This document shows positions 47,222-60,499 of a stretch of 64,000 nucleotides of DNA, piece by piece. Position numbers and translations under genes: made by a program. Source of the DNA: Ochotona curzoniae. Taxonomy: Eukaryota; Chordata; Mammalia; Lagomorpha; Ochotonidae. The stretch lies in the NCBI RefSeq assembly GCF_017591425.1, contig NW_024465885.1:41039001-41103000 (forward strand), in the 5' to 3' direction. A model generated the notes under the pieces. That model searched no databases and had not been told where the DNA came from. It worked only from the letters and a program-made list of their open reading frames with translations. The first letter of the stretch is position 1; each line of letters begins with the position of its first letter.

Positions 47222-47552
47222 TGCTCCTGCTCAGTGGTCTTGCGGCTAAAGTCCTTGCCTTAAATGCGCAGGGACCAAAATGGGTGCTGGTTCTAATCCC
47301 ACTGGCCTTTCTTCCCATCCAACTCCCCCTTGTGACCTGGGAAAGCAGTAGAATGGTTAAAAGACTTGAGATGCTATACCCATGCTGGAGACGTGGAAGT
47401 AGCCCCTGGATCCTGACTTTGGATCAGCTCATTTCTGGCCATTGCAATCTCTTGGGGAGTGAATCATTGAACAGAAGATCTTCCTCTCTGTCTTTCCTCC
47501 TCTCTGTAAATCTAACTTTGAAATAAAATTAAATGAATCTTTAAAATAATCA
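47222..47552 (+). mobile_element. CSINE
   Basis: A plus-strand CSINE (CTTGCGGCTAAAGTCCTTGC, CTTGGGGAGTGAATCATTGA, CT-rich tail, AATAAA). The corresponding place near 6.46 kb in copy A lacks it. Confidence 0.85.
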
Positions 47553-47691
47553 GGTATAAAATTTTTAACCTTGACTGTGCAAAATGATGACTTCTTACTC
47601 ATTTTTTTGCTCTCTATGCTAATATTGAAATCATATTTTGTTCTTCACTGCGGTGGTTTTACATGATACATTGAATTCTTAACCATGTTTT

Positions 47692-48976
47692 TTTTTTTTA
47701 TTGTTGCTTACACTGTATTATGTAGTACAGTTTTATAGGCGCTGGGGATTCCCCCCACCCCTCCCCATATCCCTCCCCCCATGGTGGATTCCTCCACCTT
47801 GCTGCATAACCATAGTTCAAGTTCAGTTGAGATTCATTGCTTGCAAACACATGCCTAGCATAAAGTTCAGCGTCTTATTGTCCAGATAAGTTCAGTGGCC
47901 TCCTGGGGAGACCTTCTATGGTCTGAAGATAGGTCTAACAGAGTAAAGATCCGGTCGGTTAAAAGCCCCAACAAGGCCTCAGTATCAATATACAACATTA
48001 TGGAATTAATTGACATAGTATTGGGTAAACAATATGTTAAAAATAATGCAAGTTCCATTCTTCGAAACATCTGGGTTGAGACAGCATCAATGACACGTTC
48101 AAAAAATAACAAACAACCAAACAATAAATTACAGGTTAAATCAAGGCAAACATGTGGTATCTAATCTTTTGGGATTCGCTCATTTCCCTTAGCATTATAG
48201 TTTCCAGTTGTGCCCATTTAGCCACAAAGAACTGCATTTTGTTTTTTTTAATAGCTGAGTAGTATTCCATGGAGTAGATGAACCAAAGCTTTCTTATCCA
48301 ATCTTCTATTGATGGGCATTTCGGTTGCTTCCATGTTTTTGCAATTACTGATTGTGCTGCAATGAACATAGGGATGCATGTTGGTTTGTCGTAAATCAGG
48401 TGTTTTGGATATATTCCTAGGAGTGCTATTGCTGGGTCACATGGCATGCAGATTCCGAGTTGTTTGAGTGTTCTCCAGACTGATTTCCATAAAGGCTGTA
48501 CCAATTTGCAGCTCCACCAGCAGTGGAGTAGGGTTCCCTTTTCCCGCATCCTCGCCAGCAAGCGTCGTTGGTGTTCTTGTTTATGTGGGCCAATCTTACT
48601 GGTGTTAGGTGGTACCTCATCGATGTTTTAATTTGGATTTCCCTTATTGCTAGGGAGCTGGAACATTTTTTCATATGTTTGTTTGCCATTTGGACTTGTT
48701 CCTTTGTGAAATGTTTGCCCATTTCCCTTGCCCATTTCTTGAGTGGCTTGTTTGTTTTGGTTTTTTGGTTGTTTTGAAGTTCTTTGTATATCCTGGAAAT
48801 TAGCCCCCTATCGCCTATATCGTGTGCAAAGATCTTCTCCCACTCTGTGGGTTGCTTTTTTACTTTGTTGATTGTTTCCCTTGCTGTACAGAAGCTTCTT
48901 AGTTTGATGAGGTCCCATTTGTTTATTCTGTTCTCAACTGCTATTGCTTTTGGTGTCCTTCTTAGAAAGTCGGAAC
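47692..48976 (-). mobile_element. 5'-truncated LINE-1
   Basis: Minus-strand LINE-1 of about 1.3 kb: poly-T start, a short 3' untranslated region of about 450 bp, then the ORF2 C-terminus ending KIRYHMFALI. A 141-codon frame at 48136-48561 is still open and keeps the zinc-knuckle text and IYSMEYYSAIKKNK. It is truncated at the 5' end inside ORF2, near the KWDFIKL segment. Its 3' untranslated region is much shorter than that of the 25.75-kb element, so it is a different subfamily. Confidence 0.85.
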
Positions 48977-50344
48977 CTTTTTATTGTTTTTACATTTTGC
49001 CTGAACACTGTTCAAAGTATACTAGTCAAAGTAACTTCATCACTTGATTCTCTTGTTCAAAGATGTTGATGATGTTGATGATATTGTTTTGTGCAATTTC
49101 CTTCATTCGATACAAGACTGTCTTTCCTTTGCTTCCCAATGAATTTTCTCTTACATTTCTTACTGTTCATGTTGCAATTAAACCATTCCTATCCTTTTTC
49201 TTTATTTGTAAAATTCTTAACATTTTACCCGTCCTTTAAATTTCAGGTAAATCAGGCCTATGTATGTATTTTTTAATCCTGGCCAGACCATTGCTATAAA
49301 CCTAAAACTTTTCTGACTTTAATTTGTAAAATGATCATCATTGCCTTTCCCACTGGAAGTCCAGTTCTATGTGTCGGTCTCTCATTCAAACATACATACA
49401 CTCAAAAATTTGCTTAGGAAACAAAACATTATTATTCTGAGTGTCTAATTTTCCAAGTAGTCAATAGAGCTGATATTGGCAGAGTGCACTTAATTCTAAT
49501 AATTTAGAAACACACTTATGTGTGTTTTACATATATTAGCTGATTTTATCCTTATAATACCTATATCCATGAGGGTTTGTGATCAATATTTTCCATACAG
49601 ATGTGAAAATAGTCCATCCTAAGTAAGTATGCTTATCATCAGACTAGCTGCAGAGATCTTAAAATAATTACTTGAAACTTTTGGGAAAGGAATGGAAATA
49701 AAACCTGATGTATACTTAACCAAATCAGATCTGAAATTTTCCTGCCATCTATCCATTTTTACCAGGAGAAAAGTCAACTCAATTTTCTAGAAGTATGCGG
49801 CTTTTAAAAAGTTCATAGAGGAACAGTATTAAGTGTGAGTTTATTTTTATGCAAAATTTTGGAAATTCATGTAGATTTTTGTTTGTTTGTTTTGTTTCAT
49901 AATGTGTATTTTCATGGATCTTTGGAGGTCCCTGCAATGAAACATTTGAGAATGAAGAAAATTCACGTATACATCATACTCTGTCAAATATAACTGCATC
50001 TCATTTTATTATATCTGAGTAACAATTACCTTGTGTGACTCAGCAGAAATATCCAATTGTTTGAAATGAATTCAGTGTAGTCTAAACCTATTAAGACATG
50101 GAAGTGTATCACCCCCTGTTGGATGTCATGTGTAATATCACTGAGTTGCAGTGGGGAAAAATTCTCTGATTAGCAGTTCAGAATTCTGAGAGGAGACCAG
50201 GCTGTTGAGTTATCATCTATTTATACCTCAAATTTTACTATGTTCTGTGGTTATTGAGTGTAGTTTGTACATAAATTGAAGAAAATAAGTTCTGCTCTCT
50301 TTTCCTTTATTTATACAGGTGCCAAGTTTCCCAAATGTAATTGT
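48977..50344. other. Non-coding DNA, copy D flank
   Basis: Diverged counterpart of about 6.64-7.88 kb. No gene seen. Confidence 0.5.
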
Positions 50345-50655
50345 ATTCTGGTCCAGCACCCTAGTCTAGCAGCTTGAGTCCTTGCCTTGCACACAGAGTG
50401 ATTCCATATGGGTGATGACTCTAATTCCAGTGTCCCTGCTTCCCATCTAACTCCCTGCTTGTGACCTGGGAAAGTTGTCAAGGATGGCCCAAAGCCATGG
50501 GACACTGCACCCATGTGGGAGAGGCTCCTGGCTCTCACTTTGGATCAGTTCAGCCCTGATCTTTAAGGCCACATGGGGAGTTGACCAACGTATGGAAAAT
50601 CTTCCTCTCTGTTTCTCATCCTCTCTGTGTATTTGACTTTCCAATAAAAAATAAT
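50345..50655 (+). mobile_element. CSINE
   Basis: A plus-strand CSINE (AGTCTAGCAGCTTGAGTCC, CCCTGCTTGTGACCTGGGAA, CT-rich tail, AATAAAAAATAA). It lies exactly where the sequence deleted from copy B ends. Confidence 0.8.
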
Positions 50656-50762
50656 TCCCATATAAAATTAGAAGATTGCCTTCTTTCAATTAACCCATTC
50701 TTTCAATCAGTATCACAAACGGTTACATGGATGACATTGTAGTATAGTGGCATGCAATGCAA

Positions 50763-51010
50763 TACTCCACAGCACAGTGTTGGTACAAGTCTTTGGTATT
50801 TTGTTTCCAATCCAACTACCTGCAAACATGCTCAGAAGGCAGCAGAAGGTAGCCTGCGTACTGGAACCTCTGCCTCCTTGGTGTGCTGGCAGGATACAAT
50901 TCCTGACTCCTGATTTGAGTCTAGCTGGGCAGTGAGCCATCAGGTACAAGAAAGAAAATTTAACCTCTCTACTCTTGCCCCACTTCTCTGTTACTTGACC
51001 TCTCAAACAA
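50763..51010 (+). mobile_element. Old CSINE-like SINE remnant
   Basis: Counterpart in the copy D flank of the remnant at 7915. Confidence 0.4.
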
Positions 51011-53037
51011 ATAGTATGTATACAGAATAAAAATTTCTGGTGGAGTTGTGTGACCTTTTTTTTTTTTAGCCAAATCTTTTGTGATTTTTCTGCTTGCTTA
51101 TCTATTTATTTTTCAAATGTAAAGACAATTTTAACAGAGAATGTTAAATTTAAATACAATTTGAATAGGTATTAATTTGAACCTTTATATTATGTCTCAT
51201 GTATGTGTAGAATGCATTCATTTTTGAACTTTCACAGGCATCTGGGGTCAAGCTGAATAATTTGAAATCGGTATATTTAAGCCATATAATGCAATGTTTT
51301 ATGTGCAATATGTATCCAGAGTAGAATGATTGTCACAATAAGCAAAATTAATATTTTCATCATTTTGTAAGACTACACTTTCTTCATTCTCTCACTCTGT
51401 GTGTGTATTTGTGTTGAGAATAGTTAAGCTCTACTTCCTCAGAAACTTAAAGATATATAGTAAAATAATACTAACTGAAGTGACTTTAGCCGTATGTTAG
51501 GTCCCTGATTTTCTCCTTGCATATAACTTATGTTTTGAATCCTGTCACCAGTGTCATCCAGCGTGAACATTCCCTGTCTTTTGCCAACTACCATGGTTCT
51601 GCATGCTTCTTGGAGGCAAACTATCTTAGGTTTTAATAATAAGTGAGATTATGCAAATCCGTTTTTCCTCTGTCTAGTTTATTCCAGTAAACACACATGC
51701 ACCCATATTGTTTTGGGATGTAGGATTTTTTCCAATGAAGAATATGATGGTATCTTGCAAGAATGAATACTTGTGCTTAAATATATATTACCTCAATCTC
51801 TACATGAATATGTTATATATGTGTATATTAAGTATACCATGTACATTTCCCTATAGCTAATACTGACAACTTTCCTACATGTCTGTGGATCATTTATCTA
51901 GTTAGAAAACGTCTATTCTCTTTGCTCATATTTAAATTTATTAATTTTTTAGTTGTTTTTTTTCTATCGAATTCTATAAATCCTTTATATGTGTAGGTAA
52001 TGACCTCCTAGCAGAAAAGAGTTTTTAAGTATCATTCCATGTAAAGTTCTTTCTACATACTGTTAAATGTTTGCGTTGTAGATTTACAGTGTGTGTTGTG
52101 TTTCTGTCTGCTCTGTTTTGCTGTCTGTTCCAAGCACTCCTGACTGACTTGGACAGCGTGCTTGCCCTGTTCTGTTGGTTTCTACTCAGTCTTCCTTCTT
52201 CACTTCCTGCTGCTGACACCTGACGTGGTGTCTTCTTTCCTCTTTCCTTGCTTTTTAATATGAGCTTGTTTAAGTTTTTTTCTATTATTACTTCTGTGCC
52301 TATAGCTATAGAACTCTTTGAACTACCTTTCATCATTACACTTTTTATTATATTCTTGTTATCCTTTATCTCAAGATGTTTTTAACGTCTGTGTCTGTTC
52401 TTTCTGCCATTATTTCAAGAGTGTTTTATTAATGTTTTATGTGTTTGTGAATTTTTGAATCTTTCACAGTTAATAATTTCCATGTCAATGGACCATTATT
52501 GTCAACTATACTTGATCTTTTAAAAATATTTTTATATTTGCTAAAACTTGCTTTATGGACTAATGTGTAACCCACTATGAAGCGTTCTGAAAGTTACTGA
52601 TTCAATTTCTGTTTGCTGGATTGTTCTGCATACAAGGGAACTTCAAAAAAGTTAATTGGAAAATGGAATGAATGATAAAATTTAAAAACACCTTTATTTC
52701 ACATCATAAATACAAGCAAGTTTAAGACTTCTTTGAGTGATATTAACAGCCTAAGTCTAGTCCATTCAAAAGCAACTGAAAAGGCAAGTATGTCAGTGCT
52801 CCTATGATAAATTTTATAATACAGAATAAAGGATGTGATTTAAAGATTTGCTAATATTTGAATTCAAAAGGAAATCAGGAGAAATCAAAAGCACTGTAAG
52901 GTGGATTCTTAATGAGGGCTATCAACACCATCACAAAATTACCTTTTATTGACAAAAGAAATGAAAGGAGTAATCAGTATGAGTTCCTGATGATACAATA
53001 CAGACTTTTGCTTTTTGAACTACATTTTGTACTTTCT
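51011..53037. other. Non-coding DNA, copy D flank
   Basis: AT-rich. Aligns with 15.85-18.17 kb and lacks the 17634 SINE. No gene seen. Confidence 0.5.
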
Positions 53038-53360
53038 TTTCTTTTTAAGATTTATTTTTATTGCAAAGTCTGATATACAGAGGTGAGGAGAGACACAGAG
53101 GAAGATCTTCTGTCTTATGTTTCACTCCCCAAACTGCCACAATTGCTGGGACTGAACCAATCCGAAGCCAGGAGCCCAGAGTCTTTTCTGGATCTTCCAC
53201 ATGAGGGCTGAGTCCCAAAGCTTTGGGCCAACTTGAACTTCTTTCCCAGGCCATAAGCCGACAGCTGGATGGGAAGCAGGGCAGCTGGGAATAGAATTGG
53301 CATATGGAATCCTGCTGCATTCAAGGCAAGGAATTTAACCACTAGGCAACGGCCCAGGGA
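53038..53360 (-). mobile_element. CSINE private to the copy D flank
   Basis: A minus-strand CSINE (TTTTTAAGATTTATTTTTAT start, GGGAATAGAATTGGCATATG, AACCACTAGGCAACGGCCC end). The equivalent site near 18.18 kb is empty. Confidence 0.85.
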
Positions 53361-53459
53361 CTGTCTCGTAATTTCTAATATCTCAAACTAGGTTCACTTC
53401 AGACATGTTATAGCAAGTTGACATTTTTTTTTTGGTGTGTGTGCAAAATTAATTATTTC

Positions 53460-53790
53460 TTTAATTTTTAACAGTTACTCATCTTTATTGGAAAGGCAGA
53501 TTCAAAGACAGGAGAGGACACAGACAGAAAGATCTTCCACACACTGGTTCATTCCTCTAATGGCTACAAGTGGCACAGCTGGCAAGGTCTGAAACTGGGA
53601 ACCAGGACTGCTTCCATGTCTCCCACATGGGTGCAGAGACCCAAGGACTTTGGCCATCCACTACTAACTTCCCTGGGCGTAAGTATGGAGCAGGATTGAA
53701 AAGTGTAGCAGCTAGGACATGAATCACCGTTCACATAGGTTCCCAGTACTTGCAGTTGGACGTGTAGTCAATTGAGCTATCACTGATGGC
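53460..53790 (-). mobile_element. Degraded CSINE
   Basis: Counterpart of the SINE at 18275. Confidence 0.65.
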
Positions 53791-54300
53791 GTTTTTTATA
53801 TGCACAGTTTCCATTGGCTTTAATAAAGAAGACTTCTCTCTTGTTAGTTCCATTCCATCTAAAGCATTGCTTGGTCTACTGTCCATTACTCAGGATTTTG
53901 GTCTGCATGATATATCCATTGCTGAAACTGGGGCACCAAGTTCCCTATGAGCACTGTAGTGACAGACATTTCTCCCTTGAGTTCTGTTAGCATTTGTTTC
54001 ACATATTGGTATGTTTGGGAATTACACGCAAACACAGTTGTGATCATCATATGACGTTTGTGCAAAGGTCCTAATGGCATGCCTCCTTGTCACTTCTGAA
54101 AGTCTGCAATAGTTTTTTGTCTGATCTACATAGAGCCACCACTGTTCTCTGAGTGATTATGTCTGATACACATGCGTGCAGCAAGGTTAACTTTTGGTAG
54201 TGATTTGCATATAAGTTTTAGTGTCCATTGACTTTCAGACTAGGTATGTCAAATCAAATGACTCCATTTTCTAGAACATTTAGTTACTTTGCTTTTTTTT
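53790..54300 (-). mobile_element. Ancient LINE-1-derived fragment, left part
   Basis: Counterpart of 18640-19130. The ancient fragment resumes at 55045 after the younger insertion. Confidence 0.45.
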
Positions 54301-54309
54301 GAAAAAATA

Positions 54310-55040
54310 AAATCTACATTATGATCCATGAGTCATTGAAGAATTTAATCAGAAGTGTTTTGAAGAGATGAAACTAACCATAACCCAAAAATCAGAATCC
54401 ATGAGGTATATGAGACATATATCTCATAGATCATATAGTACCATCATTTTCTTCTGGAAGGTTCTTGATTTTCTTTTTGGTTTCCTCAATGACACATTAC
54501 TCATTCAGTAGCATGTTATTTAACATCTCAGATTGTTAATTTCTTTTTTCTTCCTGTTGTTGAAATTGTTTTGTGGCTTTTCATTTAAGGGGATGTATAG
54601 TAACTGTGTAATGGAGACTATTATATCTAGCAGCATGTTATTTAGCTTTATGGCATTGTAAATTTCTATTTCTCTTCATATTTTTGCTTTTGTATTGTGG
54701 CTTTTCATTTAAGGGGATGTACAGTAACTGTGTATTGGAGAGTAACATATCTAGATGTGAGGATACAATGCAGTATGCATCTCTACTTCCAGGCTAAAGA
54801 TGGACTCCCAGTGAAACTGCTTGCTATATGACAATAGGATGATGGACTTTCTGCCATTGTCCATGCCCACAATAATGGAGATATGACTGTATATAAAGAA
54901 CTATACTTTAGTAATGCTATAGCGGAACTTGGTGGCAGGGGTGAGGGAACTGGGGAGGGGATAAGGGAAATCCCAGGGGCCTATGAACTATATCATAAAA
55001 TGATAATAACAATATAAATAAAAGATTAAAAAAGAAAAAT
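54310..55040 (+). mobile_element. LINE-1 insertion with inverted 5' segment
   Basis: About 730 bp absent from the B flank, bounded by direct repeats GAAAAAATAAAATCTAC and GAAAAATAAAATCTAT. The right 280 bp is a plus-strand LINE-1 3' end with A-rich tail. The segment 54430-54760 is LINE-1 ORF2 in the opposite orientation and holds an imperfect tandem duplication of about 120 bp (54513-54630 and 54636-54750). The left 110 bp reads as plus-strand ORF2. Inversion by twin priming is the likely origin. Confidence 0.7.
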
Positions 55041-55044
55041 AAAA

Positions 55045-55760
55045 TCTATAAAACCATTCCATAGTCTATCCTAATATCTTTCAGAAATATTCCTTTCAAG
55101 TTCTTTGAGTAACTCTCACCATGCTCAAATTAACATGTAAAATTAATGTTCTTAAGCTATCAATGTTTAAATAATTTTCTTTTTTTAACTTTCACACTGC
55201 ATTTGGATGTTATTTTTTAGGGTACTTCAATATGCTTGAGTAAATTGTAAGTAAATGGTAAGTTTATTTTGATGCAGAATTTAAAAATGCATTCATTCAT
55301 ATTCTCTTCAAAATAATGTTTTTCTGTGGGATTTTTATGATCCTTCTTTTATACTGTCATTCTATAAAGTATCTTGAATTGAGTATTTACTCATCTTTAA
55401 AAATGTCAAATTTTCAATAAAAATTAAAAAAAATCATACATTTTCATGTTTCTTTTTTTCCACTAAACTTGAAAACTCACATTAGCAGTTCTTGTGAAAC
55501 AGGTCTAGTGTTTAGCCTCTTTATCTTTTCTGTGAGACAGTCCTTACCCCTCCTTAATTTTTCAAGGACAGTTTTGCTAGAGATAGAATTGTTGGTTATG
55601 ATATTATTGAAGTAGTTTTACTTTAATAATTGTAGAGTTATTGAAGTAGTATTACTGTATTGCATGTGATATGTGATTCTATTTTCTCTTAGTGCTTAAC
55701 TATGCTCTGAGGAAAATCCTCTTCGACTAGCAGAAAGTTCACTTGTTCACATACTGCTTT
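55045..55760 (-). mobile_element. Ancient LINE-1-derived fragment, right part
   Basis: Counterpart of about 19140-19810. Confidence 0.45.
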
Positions 55761-56270
55761 CAAGACCCACTCTTCTGATATGTCTATTAGTCGTTTGAAT
55801 TTGTTCTTTTGAAAAGTGTGTGTTCATTTCCTTCACCCATTTCTTCACAGGGTTGTTTGTCTTGGTGCCGTTGAGTTACTGAAGCTCTTTGTAAATTCTG
55901 CTGGTTGTGTAAGGTGTAAAGATCGTCTCGGATTCCTTTGGTTGCTTCTTCACTTTGTTGTTCTCCTTTTTTGTAAAGAAGCTTCTCTGCTGGGTAGACT
56001 CCCATTTGTTTACTTGGCTTTGGTTGTGTGTGCCTTTGATGACTTTTCTAAGAAGCCTTCCCCAGTTCCTATATCTTGGAGAATCCTTCTTATTTTCTAC
56101 TCTTATAGTTTGATGTGTTTTTTGGGTGCATATTCAGGTCCTTGATCCATTTAGAGCTGATTTTTGTATTCTGTTCCATTGATCTCCTGATTCTGTACTA
56201 GTACCAGACTGTTTCGATTACCACTGACCTGTGGCATGTGTTGATGTTTGGATTGTGATTCTTCTAGTTT
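55761..56270 (-). mobile_element. Old LINE-1 ORF2 fragment
   Basis: Minus-strand translation gives LINE-1 ORF2 C-terminal text with frameshifts (55787-56005). Further right is the antisense of the segment around GATCTCCTGATTCTGTACTA. Absent from the B flank. Confidence 0.7.
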
Positions 56271-56469
56271 TATTTTTATTGCTCTTCTCTCTGTCATGTC
56301 TGATTACATTACATATCCTAACATTTTATATAAATGTAATATAAGCCTGTGGTATGTATAGTTCCACTTCTGTTTTGTTCAGCATAGCTACTTACTCTTA
56401 CTCACCCTGCTGTTCTGAATGCTTAAGCATCTTGACCACACTTAGCTATATCCCACTTTCTTATGCTTT

Positions 56470-56805
56470 TTTTATATTTAAAATATTTATTTATTTGAAC
56501 ATCAGAATTAAATGGAGAGAGAGAGACAGAATCATCCAACTACTTATTCATTCTGCAAATGGTTGTAATGGCTGGGGTCAGGCCAGGAAAAAGTGACGGC
56601 AGGTGCTCAGAGATTCTTCTGGGTCTCTCACGTTGTTTGCAGGGGTCCAAGTGTGTGCTCCATCTTCCACTGCTTTTCCCAGGACATTGTTAGGAAGATG
56701 AAGTGGAAGTGGAGCAGACAGGAAGTGAGATGCCACCCATTTGGGTGCCAGACTTTCAAGAGGTGACTTTACCTACTATGCCACGATGTTGACCCCTATC
56801 CTAAT
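56470..56805 (-). mobile_element. Degraded CSINE
   Basis: Counterpart of the SINE at 21755. Confidence 0.65.
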
Positions 56806-59729
56806 AATTCTTACAGACCAGGTCAAACTTAATCACCAAATGAAAACCTCAATTTTTACCTAATCAAATTTTATTTCTAATTGTTTTTATTTTCCATAAA
56901 ACTCTTTTTCACATACATCTCTCATACCAGTCACATCCTAAGTCTGTTTTATGCAATATAGTATCCATTTGGGGACACTACATATACAGACTTGCTTGCA
57001 TTTATGTTGCCAACTGCTTTTCTAGATATCTATTTAAATGAAAGGTTATAGTTTTATCTAAGAAGTCTGTGGATTTTTTTTCCTCTTAGCTTTATTGAAA
57101 ATATTTATAATGTAAGACTTTAATGCAAATCAGTGAATGTAATGGGAAATAACTATTAAAGAATTTTTTCAGCGATTTTCCAAGTACATCTTCTGATGAT
57201 GAATAATCAGTTCAGTTAGATGCACATGCGTTCAGCTATTTTGGAGCTTGGCTTTACAGAGTGTGAATTATTTTGTCTTTGCTCCTTTAAGCATTAGGTT
57301 TTTGTAGATACAAAGACAATAAAGTATTACCACTTATCAGAAAAAAGTGAGTATAAGTCTCATGTTTCTTGTAAGTAAAAGCTTGGGTTTCCCCATAATC
57401 CACTGCACAGCCATGGGAGAATGCAGGTCACTGTGAGGTCACACAGGCTGCTAGGTCAATGATTGCCTGTGCACTACAAGCTCCATTCCTTGCCTCCATA
57501 CATCCCAGTACTGAGGAAATCTAGAAAGTGTCTTTACAGCAAGAACTAAGTTAAAATGCAGTGTCATGGCTTGTCAGCAACTATATGGTCATACTAAAAT
57601 CAGCAGGTTTTCAGTGGGTGTTTGGTCCTAACACAACTTAATTTTGCCAGAGAAAAACGCACATGAGGTCACATAAAAGATCTAAATTGGTTAAAGCATT
57701 TGTTTCCTGAAGCATCATTTTATAACACTGCATAAGACACAGAGAACCACTCACTCCACATCAAAGGATGCCATGTGATTCAACTCTTTCTCTTCACCAT
57801 TCCTAGGTTATGAACAGTTTCCTAGACTTGAAGGGGTTGATTTTTCCCAGCAAGTTTTCTTATTTTTAAAAATGTTTCTTCTTTTTCCTTGACGAATCCT
57901 TCTACAGGTAGTCTGATTTATATAATGAAGTTAATTATGAATAGATTACTCAGAAAACCTGGGAATTTCTTTCCATGAATATTAGCTGCATTTCTTTTCA
58001 TGCTGGAAATAGGGAAGGAGGTCTGTTCAGCTCTGTTCTATTTTATTTTCTCTCTCTCCAGAGGAATGCAGAAACATGCTGAAAAGAGTGTAGGGCACTT
58101 TTCTATCCTGAAATATGCCTGTGTGCTTTAACTAACAAATTACCCTTTAGCATGAAATAAAACCACCAGTATAGCATTTCAACCATAGGTTTGAGCATGA
58201 GGGAATATCAGGCTTTTCAATGGTCACACACAAAATGGAAAAAATTCAAAAGTAATGCTGAGAGTAGAGCGGTGATGAAAATTGCAGAACGTTTGGCCAT
58301 CTCTCTATTTGCCAGTCTTGGATTTTTTTTTTCTATATTGCCTTGAAAAATAATATACTAAGAAAACAACGTATTTTCAAGTCTGATACCTCAACTTAAA
58401 AAAAGAAGCTTTAAATTTCAATCAGAAACTTAATGAATTTCAGCCACGCTTCTATGTCCCAAATAAGGTAGTATTTCAGCTGTGCAAAGTGGACGTAAGT
58501 GTTCTGTGTTCTGTGTTCTGTTGTGACTTCTCTGGCTTGCTCATCTTACTTCTCTCTGCCTGCTCCACACCGCACTCTTACCTTTAACCAAGGTAGAAAG
58601 CACTAGATTTTTACAGACATGTTACTTTATGGAAAAGAGAGGAGGAGGATCTCACAAACCAAGTAACAAGCTTGAAGGAAATTCATTAATTCCATTAATA
58701 ACTATGCTGACTAAATCATATGATAATGGAGCAATGTGTGTACTTCCATGTTATTATCCTTTAATATGGAGGGGTTGGGGAGTGTTTAAAAGAGAGTTGA
58801 GTGAATTGTGCCTTGATTTGAGCAGGAAACATTCGTCTCCAATCCTGTTATAAGCTTCAAATTTCTGATGATGCAGATTTGAATATTCGTGTGAGTGGAA
58901 AAGGTTTCCATTTTCTTTGACAACAGTCATAGAAGACACGCATCTGGTATGAGCCTGAAACAGGAAAGCTCCATTAATGCTAAGAGCAAAAATGACTTGG
59001 CTTGTTAGAATGTTGTCCAGCAGCCTTGGAAGGTGAAAAAGTCAGGTGCACCTGTATGGGAGGAAGAACGTCTGAGAATGTCTCTCAGATTGTCTGCTGC
59101 ATCTTCACCTCCTTAGGCTCGTTCAAAGGTGATAGCATCAGGCCAATGCATTTGCACAGTGACTTCTAACATTACCGCATAGCTTTGTGTCAGTCATGGC
59201 AGTTTCTACTGGGAAACCATAAATCAGTCATCAAATGCCTTGGATTGGGTTTATAATACCGAGGGAACTGGTCCATTGCACAATGAAAAACTGACATTAA
59301 GAATTTGAGAGATGTCCCTACATTCATCTCCAGAATCTTGCAAAACTCATTTAACTCTTATGTTGAAATTGGGTGAGCTTAGTAACTAACTAACCAAATA
59401 AACAAACACATAAATATGGGGTATTTTCTTCATCCTGAGACATCAGGCATACTAGATTGAAAGATCTATCTCAGGTCTGTAGTAAGAAGACAAAAACGTG
59501 GCAGACATAGCTGGGAAGTAACATAGCTCCAACTGTTTAACTTACATGATTTGCAAGGCTTAAATAAACCATGTCACGAATGATTAGCTAACTGATCGAT
59601 GGATTAATATAGGAAATTTAGGCAAGCTAAACATGAGAAAGTTGGTTGAGCGAGAGAAAACTGATTGGGAAGGCGCTCTGCTTTCTGCTGTACTATTGCA
59701 AAGCCTCTTGTCACAGTGACTTCAAAAGT
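56806..59729. other. Non-coding DNA at and beyond the right edge of the duplication
   Basis: Up to about 57.9 kb it aligns with 22.08-22.51 and 24.53-25.3 kb. After that nothing in the window matches it. A short TTCTGTG-type tandem lies at 58500-58522. No gene seen. Confidence 0.5.
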
Positions 59730-60020
59730 CATTACTTTCTATTTTATGATACTGTTCCATAGGCTCTGGGATTTCCCGTTCTCCTTACCCATGCCCCACA
59801 CCCATATTGATTTCTCCTATATCATTACACAAATATATTCCTTAAACAATTATAAGACCATGATTCCACTATTTAAGAGTGTCCTGACATTATAGATATG
59901 TACAAGAGCAGAAAGTCCAGCATCCTATTGTCAAGATATATTTAACAGTTTCATTGGGATTCCATCTTTGATATTAGGGATAGAGATTCATACTACATTG
60001 TATGTTCACATCTGGATATG
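59730..60020 (-). mobile_element. Old LINE-1 3' end
   Basis: Reads as the antisense of a LINE-1 3' untranslated region: a segment like ACTGTTCCATAGGCTCTGGG and a pyrimidine-rich run, in the same order as at 47.70-47.95 kb but more diverged. Confidence 0.55.
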
Positions 60021-60190
60021 ACAGTCTCTATTACACAGTTACTAAACATTTTCTTAAATGAAAAGCCATGAAAAAACGTCAGCAACTAAAAGAGAAGAAG
60101 AAAATGTACAACAACATGAAGTTAAATAAATGCTACTGAATGACAAATATGTTATTAAAGAAATGAAAAATGGAATGAAAAACCTTCTCC

Positions 60191-60497
60191 AGGGCTCAGC
60201 ACGGTAGCCTAGTGGCTGAAGTTCTTGCCTTGCACTTGCCAGGATCCCATGTGGGCACTGATTCATCCCCATGCTTGTGGCAAAGAAAGCAGCAGAGAAT
60301 AGCCCAACACCTTAAGACCCTGCACCCAAGAGGAAGCCCCAGAAGACTCATGGTTCCTGGCTTTGGATCAACTGAGCTCTGGCCATTGCAGCTGCTTGGG
60401 GAGTGAATCAGCAGATTGAAGATCTTTCTCGCTGTGTCTCCTTGTTTCTGTAAATCTGACTTTTCAATCATAATTAAATAGAATAAATATTTAAAAA
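60191..60497 (+). mobile_element. CSINE
   Basis: A plus-strand CSINE (GGTAGCCTAGTGGCTGAAGT, GATCCCATGTGGGCAC, GCTTGGGGAGTGAATCAGCA) with A-rich tail. Confidence 0.88.
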
Positions 60498-60499
60498 CT

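Larger units (their letters stand above)
50655..57900. repeat. Older segmental duplication, partner 15440-25300
   Basis: Right flank of copy D, block-aligned with the copy B flank. Similarity stops near 57.9 kb, the right edge of the duplicated region. Confidence 0.75.
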
